Origin: Sphingomonas sp. NFR04
Lineage (GTDB): Bacteria > Pseudomonadota > Alphaproteobacteria > Sphingomonadales > Sphingomonadaceae
Length of the DNA: 64,000 nucleotides
Direction: 5' to 3'
Assembly (NCBI RefSeq): GCF_900114095.1
Contig: NZ_FORV01000006.1
Coordinates: 124,001 to 188,000 of the forward strand
Shown here piece after piece: positions 8,694 to 16,281 of the stretch (position 1 is the stretch's first letter; every line of letters begins with the position of its first letter). The notes beneath the pieces are model-generated. The model did not search any database. It was not told the DNA's origin and was given only the letters and a program-made list of their open reading frames with translations. Both the position numbers and the translations under genes were made by a program.

Positions 8694-9917
8694 ATGCAGG
8701 ACAATCTCACGGCCGAGCGGCCAAGCTTCGTCACCCATCTCGAATGCTCGATGACGGGCGAGACCTATGCGGCGGACCAGCTGCACGGGCTCTCGCGCGT
8801 CGGGCGGCCGCTGCTGGTGCGCTATGATCTGGCGGGTGCCGGCGGTGCGCTGACCCGCGACGCGCTGGAAACACGGCCGACCGACCTTTGGCGCTGGCGC
8901 GAGCTGCTGCCGGTGCGACGGGCGGAGAACATCGTCTCGCTGGGCGAGATCGAGACGCCGCTGATCGCCATCCCCAAATCCGGCGGTCCCGGCGCGATCG
9001 TCAAGGACGAGGGCCGGCTGCCGACCGGTTCGTTCAAGGCGCGCGGGCTGGTGATGGCGGTCAGCATGGCGCGCGAACTGGGCGTCACCCGCATCGCCAT
9101 GCCGACTAATGGCAATGCCGGCGCGGCGCTGGCCGCCTATGCTGCGCGCTGCGGCATCGAGACGGTGATCCTCTGCCCGGAGGAGACGCCGGAAGTGAAT
9201 GTCCGCGAAATCGCCGCGCAGGGCGCGCGGGTCTACCGGGTCAACGGCCAGATCGACGAATGCGGCGCGATAGTCGGGCGCGGGGCTGCCGAGGGGCGTT
9301 GGTTCGACTTCTCGACGCTCAAGGAGCCCTATCGGATCGAGGGCAAGAAGACGATGGGGCTGGAACTCGCCGCCCAGTGCGGCTGGGAGCTGCCCGACGC
9401 GATCTTCTATCCCACCGGCGGCGGCACCGGGCTGATCGGCATGTGGAAGGCGTTCGACGAACTGGAGCGGCTCGGCTGGATCGGCTCGAAGCGCCCGCGC
9501 ATGTATGCGGTGCAGGCCTCGGGCTGCGCGCCGATCGTCCGCGCGTTCGAGGCGGGCGAGGAACATGCCGAGCGCTGGGAGAATGCCGCGACGGTGGCGG
9601 CAGGCATCCGCGTGCCGCGCGCGGTGGGCGATTTCCTGATCCTGCGCGCGGTGCGCGAATCCGGCGGTCGCGCGCTGGCGGTGGGGGATCCCGCGATCCT
9701 CGAGGCGGTGGACGACTGCGCGCGCAAGGACGGGCTGCTGCTGTGTCCGGAGGGCGGGGCGACGCTGGCGGCGTACCGGCAGGCAATGCGGGACGGGCTG
9801 GTCGATCCGGAGGAGCGGACCGTGCTTTTCAACTGTGCGACGGGGTTGAAGTATCCCATGCCCGAGGCGGGGACCTGGCTGGACAAGGATGCGGTGGGGG
9901 ATCTGGGAGCGTTGTGA
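8694..9917 (+). CDS. thrC: Threonine synthase (PLP fold type II)
   Basis: This 407-residue enzyme converts O-phosphohomoserine to threonine in the cytoplasm. The PLP lysine is Lys115 in LPTGSFKARG. The phosphate cradle and substrate motif PTNGNAGAALAAYAA follows, and the glycine-rich loop YPTGGGTGLIG holds the cofactor phosphate. It belongs to the shorter plant/archaeal-like class II group that starts with a small metal- or cofactor-contacting domain (HLECSMTGETYAA resembles the degenerate zinc-ribbon start). Related type II enzymes such as threonine dehydratase are a less likely reading. It begins 43 bases after adhP and may be transcribed separately. Confidence 0.85.
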   Translation: MQDNLTAERPSFVTHLECSMTGETYAADQLHGLSRVGRPLLVRYDLAGAGGALTRDALETRPTDLWRWRELLPVRRAENIVSLGEIETPLIAIPKSGGPGAIVKDEGRLPTGSFKARGLVMAVSMARELGVTRIAMPTNGNAGAALAAYAARCGIETVILCPEETPEVNVREIAAQGARVYRVNGQIDECGAIVGRGAAEGRWFDFSTLKEPYRIEGKKTMGLELAAQCGWELPDAIFYPTGGGTGLIGMWKAFDELERLGWIGSKRPRMYAVQASGCAPIVRAFEAGEEHAERWENAATVAAGIRVPRAVGDFLILRAVRESGGRALAVGDPAILEAVDDCARKDGLLLCPEGGATLAAYRQAMRDGLVDPEERTVLFNCATGLKYPMPEAGTWLDKDAVGDLGAL

Positions 9918-9933
9918 GGGGGCGCAGCGCGTA

Positions 9934-9985
9934 CCTCCCCCCTCCGACCCGCTGCGCGGGCCACTCCCCCTGGCGGGTGAGGATT
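9934..9985. repeat. GC-rich palindromic intergenic repeat, partial copy
   Basis: Runs of CCTCCCCC, a small hairpin (CCGCTGCGCGG) and CCCCCTGGCGGGTGAGGAT show the same module as the 51-bp repeat at 10435-10485, in the same orientation but more diverged. With the inverted copy at 10001 it makes a REP-pair-like arrangement just after thrC. Confidence 0.75.
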
Positions 9986-9998
9986 CTAGCGTGCCTCT

Positions 9999-10430
9999 CT
10001 ATCCTCCCCCGCCAGGGGGAGGTGGCGCCGAAGGCGACGGAGGGGGAGGTCGGCGAGCAGCTTGCAGTTTGACCCTTCGGTCGATCGCGACCGCGAGGAT
10101 CTGGCGGACGACGCCGTCGGTGTGGTTCAGTACCTCCGTCGCCGCGTAGCGGAGGACGCGAACGCCTTGGGCTTTCAGCCACGCATCGCGGGTGGCGTCC
10201 CGTTCCGGCCGGTCGCCGCGGGCATGCGCTTCGCCGTCGGCTTCGATGGCGAGCGCGGCTGGGGCGCAGTAAAAGTCGAGGACGTAGGGCCCTGCCGGGT
10301 GCTGCTTGCGGAAGCGGAGGCCGGCGTCGTTCTTGCGGAGGGCCAGCCAGAGGGCGATCTCCGGCGGCGTCATTTCGTCGCGGAGGTGCTTGGCGTTGCG
10401 GCGGCTGTCTTCCCGGCTTCCCAAGCGCAT
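9999..10430 (-). CDS. DUF559 domain protein, Vsr-like PD-(D/E)xK endonuclease fold
   Basis: This 143-residue protein starts RRNAKHLRDEMTPPEIALWLALR and continues FRKQHPAGPYVLDFYCAPA and LAIEADGEAHA. Asp in VLDFYC and Glu in IEADG are the likely acidic catalytic residues of the family, which is related to the very-short-patch repair endonuclease. VLRYAATEVLN is also conserved. The gene is framed by repeats. The ribosome binding site (GGAGGT, 5 bases before the ATG) lies in the right 51-bp repeat. The last 16 residues (Pro/Gly-rich) and the TAG stop come from the left repeat. No DNA methylase or other partner is near. The function of DUF559 proteins is not established. Confidence 0.85.
   Translation of the reverse strand: MRLGSREDSRRNAKHLRDEMTPPEIALWLALRKNDAGLRFRKQHPAGPYVLDFYCAPAALAIEADGEAHARGDRPERDATRDAWLKAQGVRVLRYAATEVLNHTDGVVRQILAVAIDRRVKLQAARRPPPPSPSAPPPPGGGG
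10001..10051 (+). repeat. Left arm of a 51-bp inverted repeat flanking the DUF559 gene
   Basis: This 51-base stretch is the reverse complement of 10435-10485 with one mismatch (the A of GAAGGC against T). It contains two nested palindromes, CCTCCCCCGCCAGGGGGAGG and GCGCCGAAGGCG. It encodes the C-terminal tail of the DUF559 protein and may also act as its terminator. Confidence 0.9.
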
Positions 10431-10434
10431 CGCT

Positions 10435-10485
10435 GACCTCCCCCTCCGTCGCCTACGGCGCCACCTCCCCCTGGCGGGGGAGGAT
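10435..10485 (-). repeat. Right arm of a 51-bp inverted repeat flanking the DUF559 gene
   Basis: It matches 10001-10051 inverted, 50 of 51 positions. It lies between the DUF559 start and the end of the acyl-CoA dehydrogenase gene. It supplies the GGAGG Shine-Dalgarno sequence for the DUF559 gene. I saw no obvious target-site duplication outside the two arms. Confidence 0.9.
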
Positions 10486-10499
10486 TTACACGGCTCCCC

Positions 10500-12194
10500 T
10501 CACGCCGCGAACGCCTCCGCCTCCACGGCGTAGAGCACCGCCGCCTTCGCCATCGCCGCTGCGCGCAGGCCGAGCGCTTCGGGGACGATCTGCTCGACAT
10601 AGAAGCGCGCCGCCGCCTGCTTCATCTGGAGGAAGGCCGGTTCGCCCTCGCCGGTAGCCGCCAGCCGGCCGCTCTTCTCCATCAGCCAGCCGCACACCGC
10701 GACCGACAGCATCGTCAGGAACGGATAGCTCGCCGCCAGCCGATCATCGGCATCGCTGCCCAGCAGGTTGCGGCCGACGTCCTCGCACGCGTCGATCAGC
10801 GCGCGCAGCCCGGCATCCTCCGCCTCCGCGCGCATGTCCGCCAGCAGGCCGAGCAGCGTCGCGCCATTGTCCATGCTCAGCTTGCGGCCGACCAGGTCGG
10901 CGGCCTGGATGCCGTTGGTGCCTTCGTAGATTGGGGTAATGCGCGCGTCGCGGAAATGCTGGGCGGCGCCGGTCTCCTCGATATAACCCATGCCGCCATG
11001 GACCTGGACGCCCAGGCTGGCGACTTCGTTGCCGAGATCGGTCGCGTGCGCCTTGGCGAGCGGGGTGAGCAGTTCGACGCGCTTGTCCGCTTCCGCATCG
11101 CCCGCGCGGCCGCGATCGAGCTGGCCGAAGGCATAATAGACCAGCGCCCGCGCCGCCTGGGTCTGCGCCTTCATCCGCAGCAGCATGCGGCGGACATCGG
11201 GATGCTCGATGATCGCGGTGGGGGCGCCGCCGCGAACCCCCTGCACCCGCTCGCGGGCATAGGCGACCGCGCGCTGGGTAGCGCGCTCGGCTACCTGCAC
11301 GCCCTGCAGCCCGACGTTCAGCCGCGCATTGTTCATCATCGTGAACATCGCGCGGATGCCGCCCAGCTCGGGGCCGATCAGCTCGCCGATGCAATCGTCC
11401 TTGTCGCCGAAGCTCAGCACGCAGGTGGGCGAGGCGTGGAGGCCCATCTTGTGCTCGATCGACACGACATGCACGTCGTTGAAATCACCCGGCGTGCCGT
11501 CGTCCTTGAGCCGGTACTTGGGCACGAGGAATAGCGACAGGCCCTTGGTGCCGGCCGGTGCGCCGGGCGTGCGTGCCAGCACCAGATGGACAATATTGTC
11601 CGCCATGTCGTGGTCGCCGAACGAGATGTAGATCTTGGTGCCCTTGATCTTCCACTTGCCGTCGCCCGCCGGCTCGGCCTTGGTCTTCACCGCGCCGACG
11701 TCCGAGCCGGCCTGCGGCTCGGTGAGGTTCATCGTGCCGGTCCATTCGCCGGTCGCGAGCTTCGGCAGATAGAGCGCCTGCTGTTCGGGCGAGCCGTGAT
11801 GGTGCAGCGCTTCGACCGCGCCGACCGTCAGCACCGGGCAGAGGCAGAAGCCCATATTCGCGGTGCCCAGCGTCTCCAGCACCGCGACCGACAGGCTCAC
11901 CGGCAGGCCCTGGCCGCCATGCTCGGCGGGGGAACCGATCGTGCCCCAGCCGCCCTCGACATAGGCGCGGTACGCCGCAGCGAAGCCCTCCGGCATCCTC
12001 ACGCCCTGCTCGGTCCAGCGCGCGCCTTCGGTGTCGCCCAGCCGTTCGAGCGGCGCCCATTCGCCCGCGGCGAACTGGCCGGCGCCCTCCAGCACGGCGT
12101 CGAGCAGGTCGGGCGTGGCCTCTTCGCTGATCTCGGACAGGCGGACGATATGGTCGAGCACGAAACGCTGCTCGGCGGTGGCGGGGGTGAACAT
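10500..12194 (-). CDS. Acyl-CoA dehydrogenase, DmdC-like long form
   Basis: This 564-residue FAD enzyme has the long architecture with an extra C-terminal domain seen in DmdC and related proteins. Key segments are GSPAEHGGQGLPVSLSVAVLE, TMNLTEPQAGSDVGAVKTKA (flavin and substrate loop) and GVQVHGGMGYIEETGAAQHF with RITPIYEGTNGIQAADL (catalytic glutamate in YEGTNG). It oxidises an acyl-CoA to the enoyl-CoA and passes electrons to ETF. The substrate could be fatty acyl-CoA or methylmercaptopropionyl-CoA; the sequence does not decide. The start at 12194 is favoured by an AGAGAGAGG ribosome binding site over the Met 11 codons upstream. It is divergent from the TsaC gene, 48 bases away. Confidence 0.92.
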   Translation of the reverse strand: MFTPATAEQRFVLDHIVRLSEISEEATPDLLDAVLEGAGQFAAGEWAPLERLGDTEGARWTEQGVRMPEGFAAAYRAYVEGGWGTIGSPAEHGGQGLPVSLSVAVLETLGTANMGFCLCPVLTVGAVEALHHHGSPEQQALYLPKLATGEWTGTMNLTEPQAGSDVGAVKTKAEPAGDGKWKIKGTKIYISFGDHDMADNIVHLVLARTPGAPAGTKGLSLFLVPKYRLKDDGTPGDFNDVHVVSIEHKMGLHASPTCVLSFGDKDDCIGELIGPELGGIRAMFTMMNNARLNVGLQGVQVAERATQRAVAYARERVQGVRGGAPTAIIEHPDVRRMLLRMKAQTQAARALVYYAFGQLDRGRAGDAEADKRVELLTPLAKAHATDLGNEVASLGVQVHGGMGYIEETGAAQHFRDARITPIYEGTNGIQAADLVGRKLSMDNGATLLGLLADMRAEAEDAGLRALIDACEDVGRNLLGSDADDRLAASYPFLTMLSVAVCGWLMEKSGRLAATGEGEPAFLQMKQAAARFYVEQIVPEALGLRAAAMAKAAVLYAVEAEAFAA

Positions 12195-12242
12195 CAGGCC
12201 TCTCTCTTGTGATCTTGTTGCAGCCAATATAGCGCCTTGCGG

Positions 12243-13175
12243 GTGACCCCAGCAAATCCGCGCATCTTACCCTACGGCGAGGCCGCGCTCGGCGAAGCGG
12301 CGGCGCTGATTCGCGCACGCCAATGCGTCGCGGTGCCGACCGAAACCGTCTACGGGCTCGCCGCCGACGCGACCGATTCGGATGCGGTGGCGGGGATTTA
12401 CGCGGCCAAGGGGCGCCCCTCGTTCAACCCGCTGATCGTGCATGTGGCGGACATGGCGCAGGCCCGCACGATCGCGCGCTTCGACGACGAGGCCCTTGCG
12501 CTGGCGGCGCGCTTCTGGCCGGGGCCGTTGACCATGGTGCTGCCGCTGGCGGAGGGCTCCCCGGTGGCGAGCCTGGTCGCCGCCGGCCTGCCAACGGTGG
12601 CACTGCGCATGCCCGATCACCGCGCAATGCAGGGGCTGATCCGGGCGAGCGGGCTGCCGCTCGCCGCGCCTTCGGCCAATGTCAGCGGCGGCATCAGCCC
12701 GACGCGCGCCGCCCATGTCGCCGCCAGTCTTGCCGGCCGCATCCCGCTGGTGATCGACGACGGCGCGACCATGGACGGCATCGAATCCACCATCGTCGAG
12801 CCGGCCACGCGGCGCATCCTGCGGCCGGGGCCGGTCACCGCCGAGCAGCTGCCGGGCTATGGCAGCGGCACGACGCCGGGGGCGATCACCGCGCCGGGGC
12901 AGCTGGCCAGCCATTATGCGCCGTCCAAGCCGGTGCGGCTGGATGCCGCGCGCGCCGAGGCGGGGGAGTGGCTGATCGGCTTCGGTGCCATTGCGGGCGA
13001 CGACACGCTGTCCGCCACGGGCGACCTGCGCGAAGCGGCCGCGCGTCTGTTCGACGCGCTGCACCGCGCCGACGCGTCCGATCGGCCGCGGATCGCAGTG
13101 GCGCCGGTGCCGCTGCACGGGCTTGGTCTGGCCATTCAAGACCGCCTGGCGCGCGCTGCGCACCCGCGGACCTGA
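12243..13175 (+). CDS. tsaC: L-threonylcarbamoyladenylate synthase (Sua5/YwlC/YrdC type)
   Basis: This 310-residue protein makes threonylcarbamoyl-AMP from threonine, bicarbonate and ATP, the first step of the t6A37 modification of ANN-decoding tRNAs. The YrdC domain (residues about 8-200) has CVAVPTETVYGLAADA, KGRPSFNPLIVHV, FWPGPLTMVL and APSANVSGG. A linker containing GAITAPGQLASHYAP leads to the C-terminal Sua5 domain, so this is the long Sua5 form. A GTG start at 12243 was chosen; a TTG two codons earlier (12237) is also in frame. No ATG is available before the conserved core. It is divergent from the acyl-CoA dehydrogenase gene. Confidence 0.92.
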   Translation: MTPANPRILPYGEAALGEAAALIRARQCVAVPTETVYGLAADATDSDAVAGIYAAKGRPSFNPLIVHVADMAQARTIARFDDEALALAARFWPGPLTMVLPLAEGSPVASLVAAGLPTVALRMPDHRAMQGLIRASGLPLAAPSANVSGGISPTRAAHVAASLAGRIPLVIDDGATMDGIESTIVEPATRRILRPGPVTAEQLPGYGSGTTPGAITAPGQLASHYAPSKPVRLDAARAEAGEWLIGFGAIAGDDTLSATGDLREAAARLFDALHRADASDRPRIAVAPVPLHGLGLAIQDRLARAAHPRT

Positions 13176-13672
13176 CCGCCTGCCGATGGTTTGTCGGACT
13201 AGTCGTTGGTAAGATCCACACTGCACATGCTGGGTATACGATCATCCCACGCGCATGCGCGGCGATCCGACGGCAAAGATGAAGTTAACCTAAACTGGAC
13301 TGACCTGACCGGGAGCGCAAATCAGCCAATCGTTTGTCTTGTGTAAAGTCGATCCAAACTGGATGATTCTGCCTGACATTCTCATTATGAGTAGGCTGTA
13401 TACGATCTTGCCTTTACACCCGTTGCGAAGCGTTTAGGTTCCGGCGTGTCGTATAGCTTGCGCAACAAAGACGAGCGACGCGGCAACTGCTGGACGATCG
13501 TCTGCGCCGCCGTCGCCCGAATACCGGGCCGCGCGTTCGGGGATCGGGCCAGTGGACGAGAGCGGAACCCGAATGGCGCCGAACTGCCCCCGCAGCACCG
13601 CGCGCCTTCGTTCCGCGGCCAGCCTTCGCAAGCCGGCCGCGGTCTCGAACACCCCCGTGGGAGGGCGCGGCC
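13176..13672. other. Gene-free stretch, about 500 bases
   Basis: No credible gene is visible between tsaC and msrA, which converge here. Bases 13200-13440 are clearly less GC-rich than the rest of the window. They hold two AAACTGGA words (near 13293 and 13355) and one GTCGGACTAG near 13193 that resembles the pentose-cluster operator. From 13440 to 13672 the base composition returns to normal, but the frames on both strands look like shadows. No convincing terminator was found. Confidence 0.5.
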
Positions 13673-14218
13673 TTAAGCTGCTGCGCCCTCTTTCGTGCGG
13701 TTGGCGAAGCTCTTGCGCAGCTTGCGGAGCTTGGGCGGGATTACCGCCAGGCAATAGGGGTTCCGCTGGCCGTCGCCCTGCCAATATTCCTGGTGATAGT
13801 CCTCGGCCGGCCACCATTCGCCCAGCGGCTCGATCGACGTGACGATCGGCTGCGGCCAATCGGGGCGGGCGCGCTCGATCGCGTCCAGCGCCTCGCGCTC
13901 CTGCTCCGCCGAATGCGGGAAGATCGCCGAGCGATACTGGGTGCCGATGTCGTTGCCCTGGCGGTTGAGCTGGGTCGGGTCATGGGTGGCGAGGAAGATG
14001 TCGAGGATCTCGCCATAGCTCACCACATCGGTGTCGAAGCTGACGCGGATCGCCTCGGCATGGCCGGTGTCGCCGCTGCACACTTCCTTGTAGGTCGGGT
14101 TTTCCTTGGTGCCGCCGATATAGCCGCTTTCGACGCCCTGCACGCCGATCACGTCGTTGAACACGGCTTCCGTGCACCAGAAGCAACCGCCGGCGAGCGT
14201 CGCCGTTTCAATGGTCAT
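13673..14218 (-). CDS. msrA: Peptide-methionine (S)-S-oxide reductase MsrA
   Basis: This 181-residue enzyme repairs oxidised methionine (S epimer) in proteins. The catalytic motif GGCFWCTEAVF places the nucleophilic cysteine at residue 12. SGYIGGTKENPTYKEVCSGDTGHAEAI and DPTQLNRQGNDIGTQYRSAIF are further MsrA signatures. The C-terminal segment EDYHQEYWQ completes the active site. Recycling cysteines cannot be assigned with certainty; only a few cysteines are present after residue 50. The gene ends next to the gene-free stretch. The divergent galE begins 69 bases away. Confidence 0.95.
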   Translation of the reverse strand: MTIETATLAGGCFWCTEAVFNDVIGVQGVESGYIGGTKENPTYKEVCSGDTGHAEAIRVSFDTDVVSYGEILDIFLATHDPTQLNRQGNDIGTQYRSAIFPHSAEQEREALDAIERARPDWPQPIVTSIEPLGEWWPAEDYHQEYWQGDGQRNPYCLAVIPPKLRKLRKSFANRTKEGAAA

Positions 14219-14287
14219 GTCTCAGGAACTCCTTGCTTGTGGCCCCAAGATAGGGTGGAGCCGGGGCGGAACAAAGAGGATGACGTG

Positions 14288-15286
14288 ATGCGCGACGGTG
14301 CGGTGCTGGTGACGGGCGGTGCAGGCTATATCGGCAGCCATGCGGTGCTGGCCTTGCTCGACGCGGGCTGGCGCGTGGTGGTGGTCGACAATCTGGTGAC
14401 CGGGTTCGACTGGGCGGTGGATCCGCGCGCCACGCTGGTGGTGGCGAACATCGACGATGCCGAGGCGGTGCGCGGCGCGATCCGCGAGCACGGCGTGATC
14501 GCGGTGATGCACTTCGCCGGATCGGTGGTGGTGCCGGAGTCGCTGACCGATCCGCTCAAATATTATCGCAACAACACGGTCGCCAGCCGCGCGCTGATCG
14601 AAAGCGTGGTGGCGGAAGGCGTGCGCCACTTCATCTTCTCCTCGACCGCGGCGACCTATGGCATCCCCGACCAGGTGCCGATCCGCGAGGATGCACCCAA
14701 GCAGCCGATCAACCCGTACGGCATGTCCAAGCTGATGACCGAGATCATGCTGAAGGACGTCGCCGCCGCGCACCCGCTCAATTACTGCGCGCTGCGCTAT
14801 TTCAACGTCGCGGGCGCGGACCCGCAGGGGCGCAGCGGCCAGTCGACCGCGGGTGCGACGCATCTGATCAAGGTCGCGGTGGAGGCGGCGACGGGCAAGC
14901 GCGACCATGTCAGCGTGTTCGGCACCGACTTCGCGACGCCGGACGGCACCGGGGTGCGCGATTACATCCATGTCAGCGATCTCGCCGCCGCGCATGTCGA
15001 CGCGCTCGACCTGCTGATCGCCCGGCCGGAGGAGAGCCACACGATGAACTGCGGCTATGGCCGCGGTTTCTCGGTGCTGGAGGTGCTCGACGCCGTCGAC
15101 CGCGTCACCAACATGACGATCGAGCGCAAGCTGGAAGGTCGCCGCGCCGGCGATCCCGATGCGCTGGTGGCGGACAACAGCGCCATCCTCGCGGCGCTGC
15201 CCTGGCGGCCGAAGCATGCCGACCTGAACGGCATCGTCCGCGATGCGCTCGCCTGGGAGCGCAAGCTGGCCGAACGCGGGCGATAG
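14288..15286 (+). CDS. galE: UDP-glucose 4-epimerase
   Basis: This 332-residue short-chain dehydrogenase interconverts UDP-glucose and UDP-galactose. The NAD-binding start is VLVTGGAGYIGSH (residues 6-18). The catalytic pair is Tyr144 and Lys148 in NPYGMSKLMTE, with the serine/threonine of IFSSTAATYG upstream. ALRYFNVAGADPQGRSGQ and GTGVRDYIHVSDLAAAH are classic GalE segments. The length is normal for the family. A GTG one codon upstream could also start. The product would feed exopolysaccharide or lipid glycosylation precursors. No other sugar-nucleotide gene is adjacent. Confidence 0.94.
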   Translation: MRDGAVLVTGGAGYIGSHAVLALLDAGWRVVVVDNLVTGFDWAVDPRATLVVANIDDAEAVRGAIREHGVIAVMHFAGSVVVPESLTDPLKYYRNNTVASRALIESVVAEGVRHFIFSSTAATYGIPDQVPIREDAPKQPINPYGMSKLMTEIMLKDVAAAHPLNYCALRYFNVAGADPQGRSGQSTAGATHLIKVAVEAATGKRDHVSVFGTDFATPDGTGVRDYIHVSDLAAAHVDALDLLIARPEESHTMNCGYGRGFSVLEVLDAVDRVTNMTIERKLEGRRAGDPDALVADNSAILAALPWRPKHADLNGIVRDALAWERKLAERGR

Positions 15287-15357
15287 GCAGCGGCCTTCCT
15301 CCCATCATGCCGGTGCATCGCTGGCCGGGAGAGGCAGGGTGCGTCGGAGGGCCGGGC

Positions 15358-15750
15358 ATGTTGATGATCCTGTTGCTGCTGTCGATCACCGCGGAGGATG
15401 CACCCGCAGCTACCGCAGCTACCGCAGCTACCGCAGCTGCCGCCGTCGACGCCGTGACGCCTGTGACGCGTTGCGAGAACGCCAGCATCCAATCGGTGGA
15501 CGCGCAGTCGGCCGACGCCGCCACGTTGCGGCCGCTGTCCCAGGAGCCATTGGCCACTGGTTATCGCGCGGTGGCGCGCGATGTGGCTTGCGATCGGCCG
15601 GTCGTGGTGGCGGCGCGTGGGCCAACAGCAGCGCTGATCCGCCTTTGGGGAGATGGTGCTGCGCCGGTCAGGCCGGCACCGTCTCCGAGACCCCGGAAAG
15701 CACGGAATCGGTCGAGCGGATCGCCGCATATTCGCCGTCCAAGTTGCTGA
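15358..15750 (+). CDS. Hypothetical secreted or anchored protein with an Ala/Thr repeat, uncertain
   Basis: The frame opens with MLMILLLLSITAEDAPA, a short hydrophobic signal-like stretch. It continues through an Ala/Thr run (encoded by tandem GCAGCTACC units) into TRCENASIQSVDAQSADAATLRPLSQEPLATGY and a second cysteine in DVACDRPVVVAA. Only the first 85 or so codons look coding. The last 27 codons run antisense over the end of the isochorismatase-like gene, where the Pro/Arg/Ser-rich translation looks like shadow sequence. The true end may have shifted frame, possibly through slippage in the repeat. An earlier Met at 15307 is possible. The family is unknown. Confidence 0.4.
   Translation: MLMILLLLSITAEDAPAATAATAATAAAAVDAVTPVTRCENASIQSVDAQSADAATLRPLSQEPLATGYRAVARDVACDRPVVVAARGPTAALIRLWGDGAAPVRPAPSPRPRKARNRSSGSPHIRRPSC
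15406..15443 (+). repeat. Tandem 9-bp repeat (GCAGCTACC) x4
   Basis: About four copies of GCAGCTACC encode Ala-Ala-Thr inside the hypothetical gene. The unit length is a multiple of three, so copy-number change would alter length without breaking the frame. Confidence 0.85.
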
Positions 15751-16270
15751 GCGAGGCGAGGTGGATGTCTTCCGCGGACCGCAGTGCGCCGGCAAGATCG
15801 TGCCGGGCGAAGGTAAAGCAGGCGTCGGAAACGACCGTTGCGCGGAACCCTAGGCAGCCGGCCGAACGCGCCGTCGCCTCGACCGAATAGTTGGTCGCGA
15901 CCCCGGCAAAGACGAGGCCGGTGATCGAGCGAAGGTGCAGATAGCGCTCCAGCCCGGAGCCGGCAAAGGCGTCGGTGACGTGCTTGTCGACGACATGCTC
16001 TCTTCCCATCGGCAGAAAGGCGGGCTGAAATTCGGCGCCGGGCTGTCCCGGTCGGAAGCCGGACGCCGGATCGAGCGAGAGGTGGCGGACATGCACGATC
16101 GGGCCGCCGCCGCGCCGCCATGCCGCGAGCAGCCTCGCAGCGTTCGCTTCCGCCTGCGGGTTGTTCCGCGGCGGTAGCGCGGGATCGGACATGGCGCGCT
16201 GCAGGTCGATCAGGACCAGCGCTTTGTCGTTGGCATGGCTCACGGTCGGAAGTGTAACCGGGCGGTCCAT
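15668..16270 (-). CDS. Isochorismatase-fold hydrolase with Ser in place of the catalytic Cys
   Basis: This protein of about 200 residues has the cysteine hydrolase/isochorismatase fold. Asp22 is in ALVLIDLQRAM and Lys96 in HVVDKHVTDAF. The position that carries the nucleophilic cysteine reads GVATNYSVEATARSAG, with Ser129. The final strand reads ATVVSDACFTF. Members lacking the cysteine exist (EntB-type isochorismatases), so the substrate may be an isochorismate-like ether rather than an amide. The start is uncertain: ATG 16270 was used, but a GTG at 16243 (giving SHANDKALV) fits the family N-terminus equally well. It follows the SnoaL-like gene by 11 bases, probably in one transcript. Confidence 0.82.
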   Translation of the reverse strand: MDRPVTLPTVSHANDKALVLIDLQRAMSDPALPPRNNPQAEANAARLLAAWRRGGGPIVHVRHLSLDPASGFRPGQPGAEFQPAFLPMGREHVVDKHVTDAFAGSGLERYLHLRSITGLVFAGVATNYSVEATARSAGCLGFRATVVSDACFTFARHDLAGALRSAEDIHLASLSNLDGEYAAIRSTDSVLSGVSETVPA

Positions 16271-16281
16271 TGCCGCAACCG

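Noticed and set aside
13191..13203. GTCGGACTAG as a fourth pentose-cluster operator
   Set aside because: It matches only one half of the palindrome and lies between the ends of tsaC and msrA, where no promoter is expected.
15406..15443. CRISPR-like short repeats
   Set aside because: The repeats are 9 bp, adjacent and without spacers. No spacer-separated array was found anywhere in the window.
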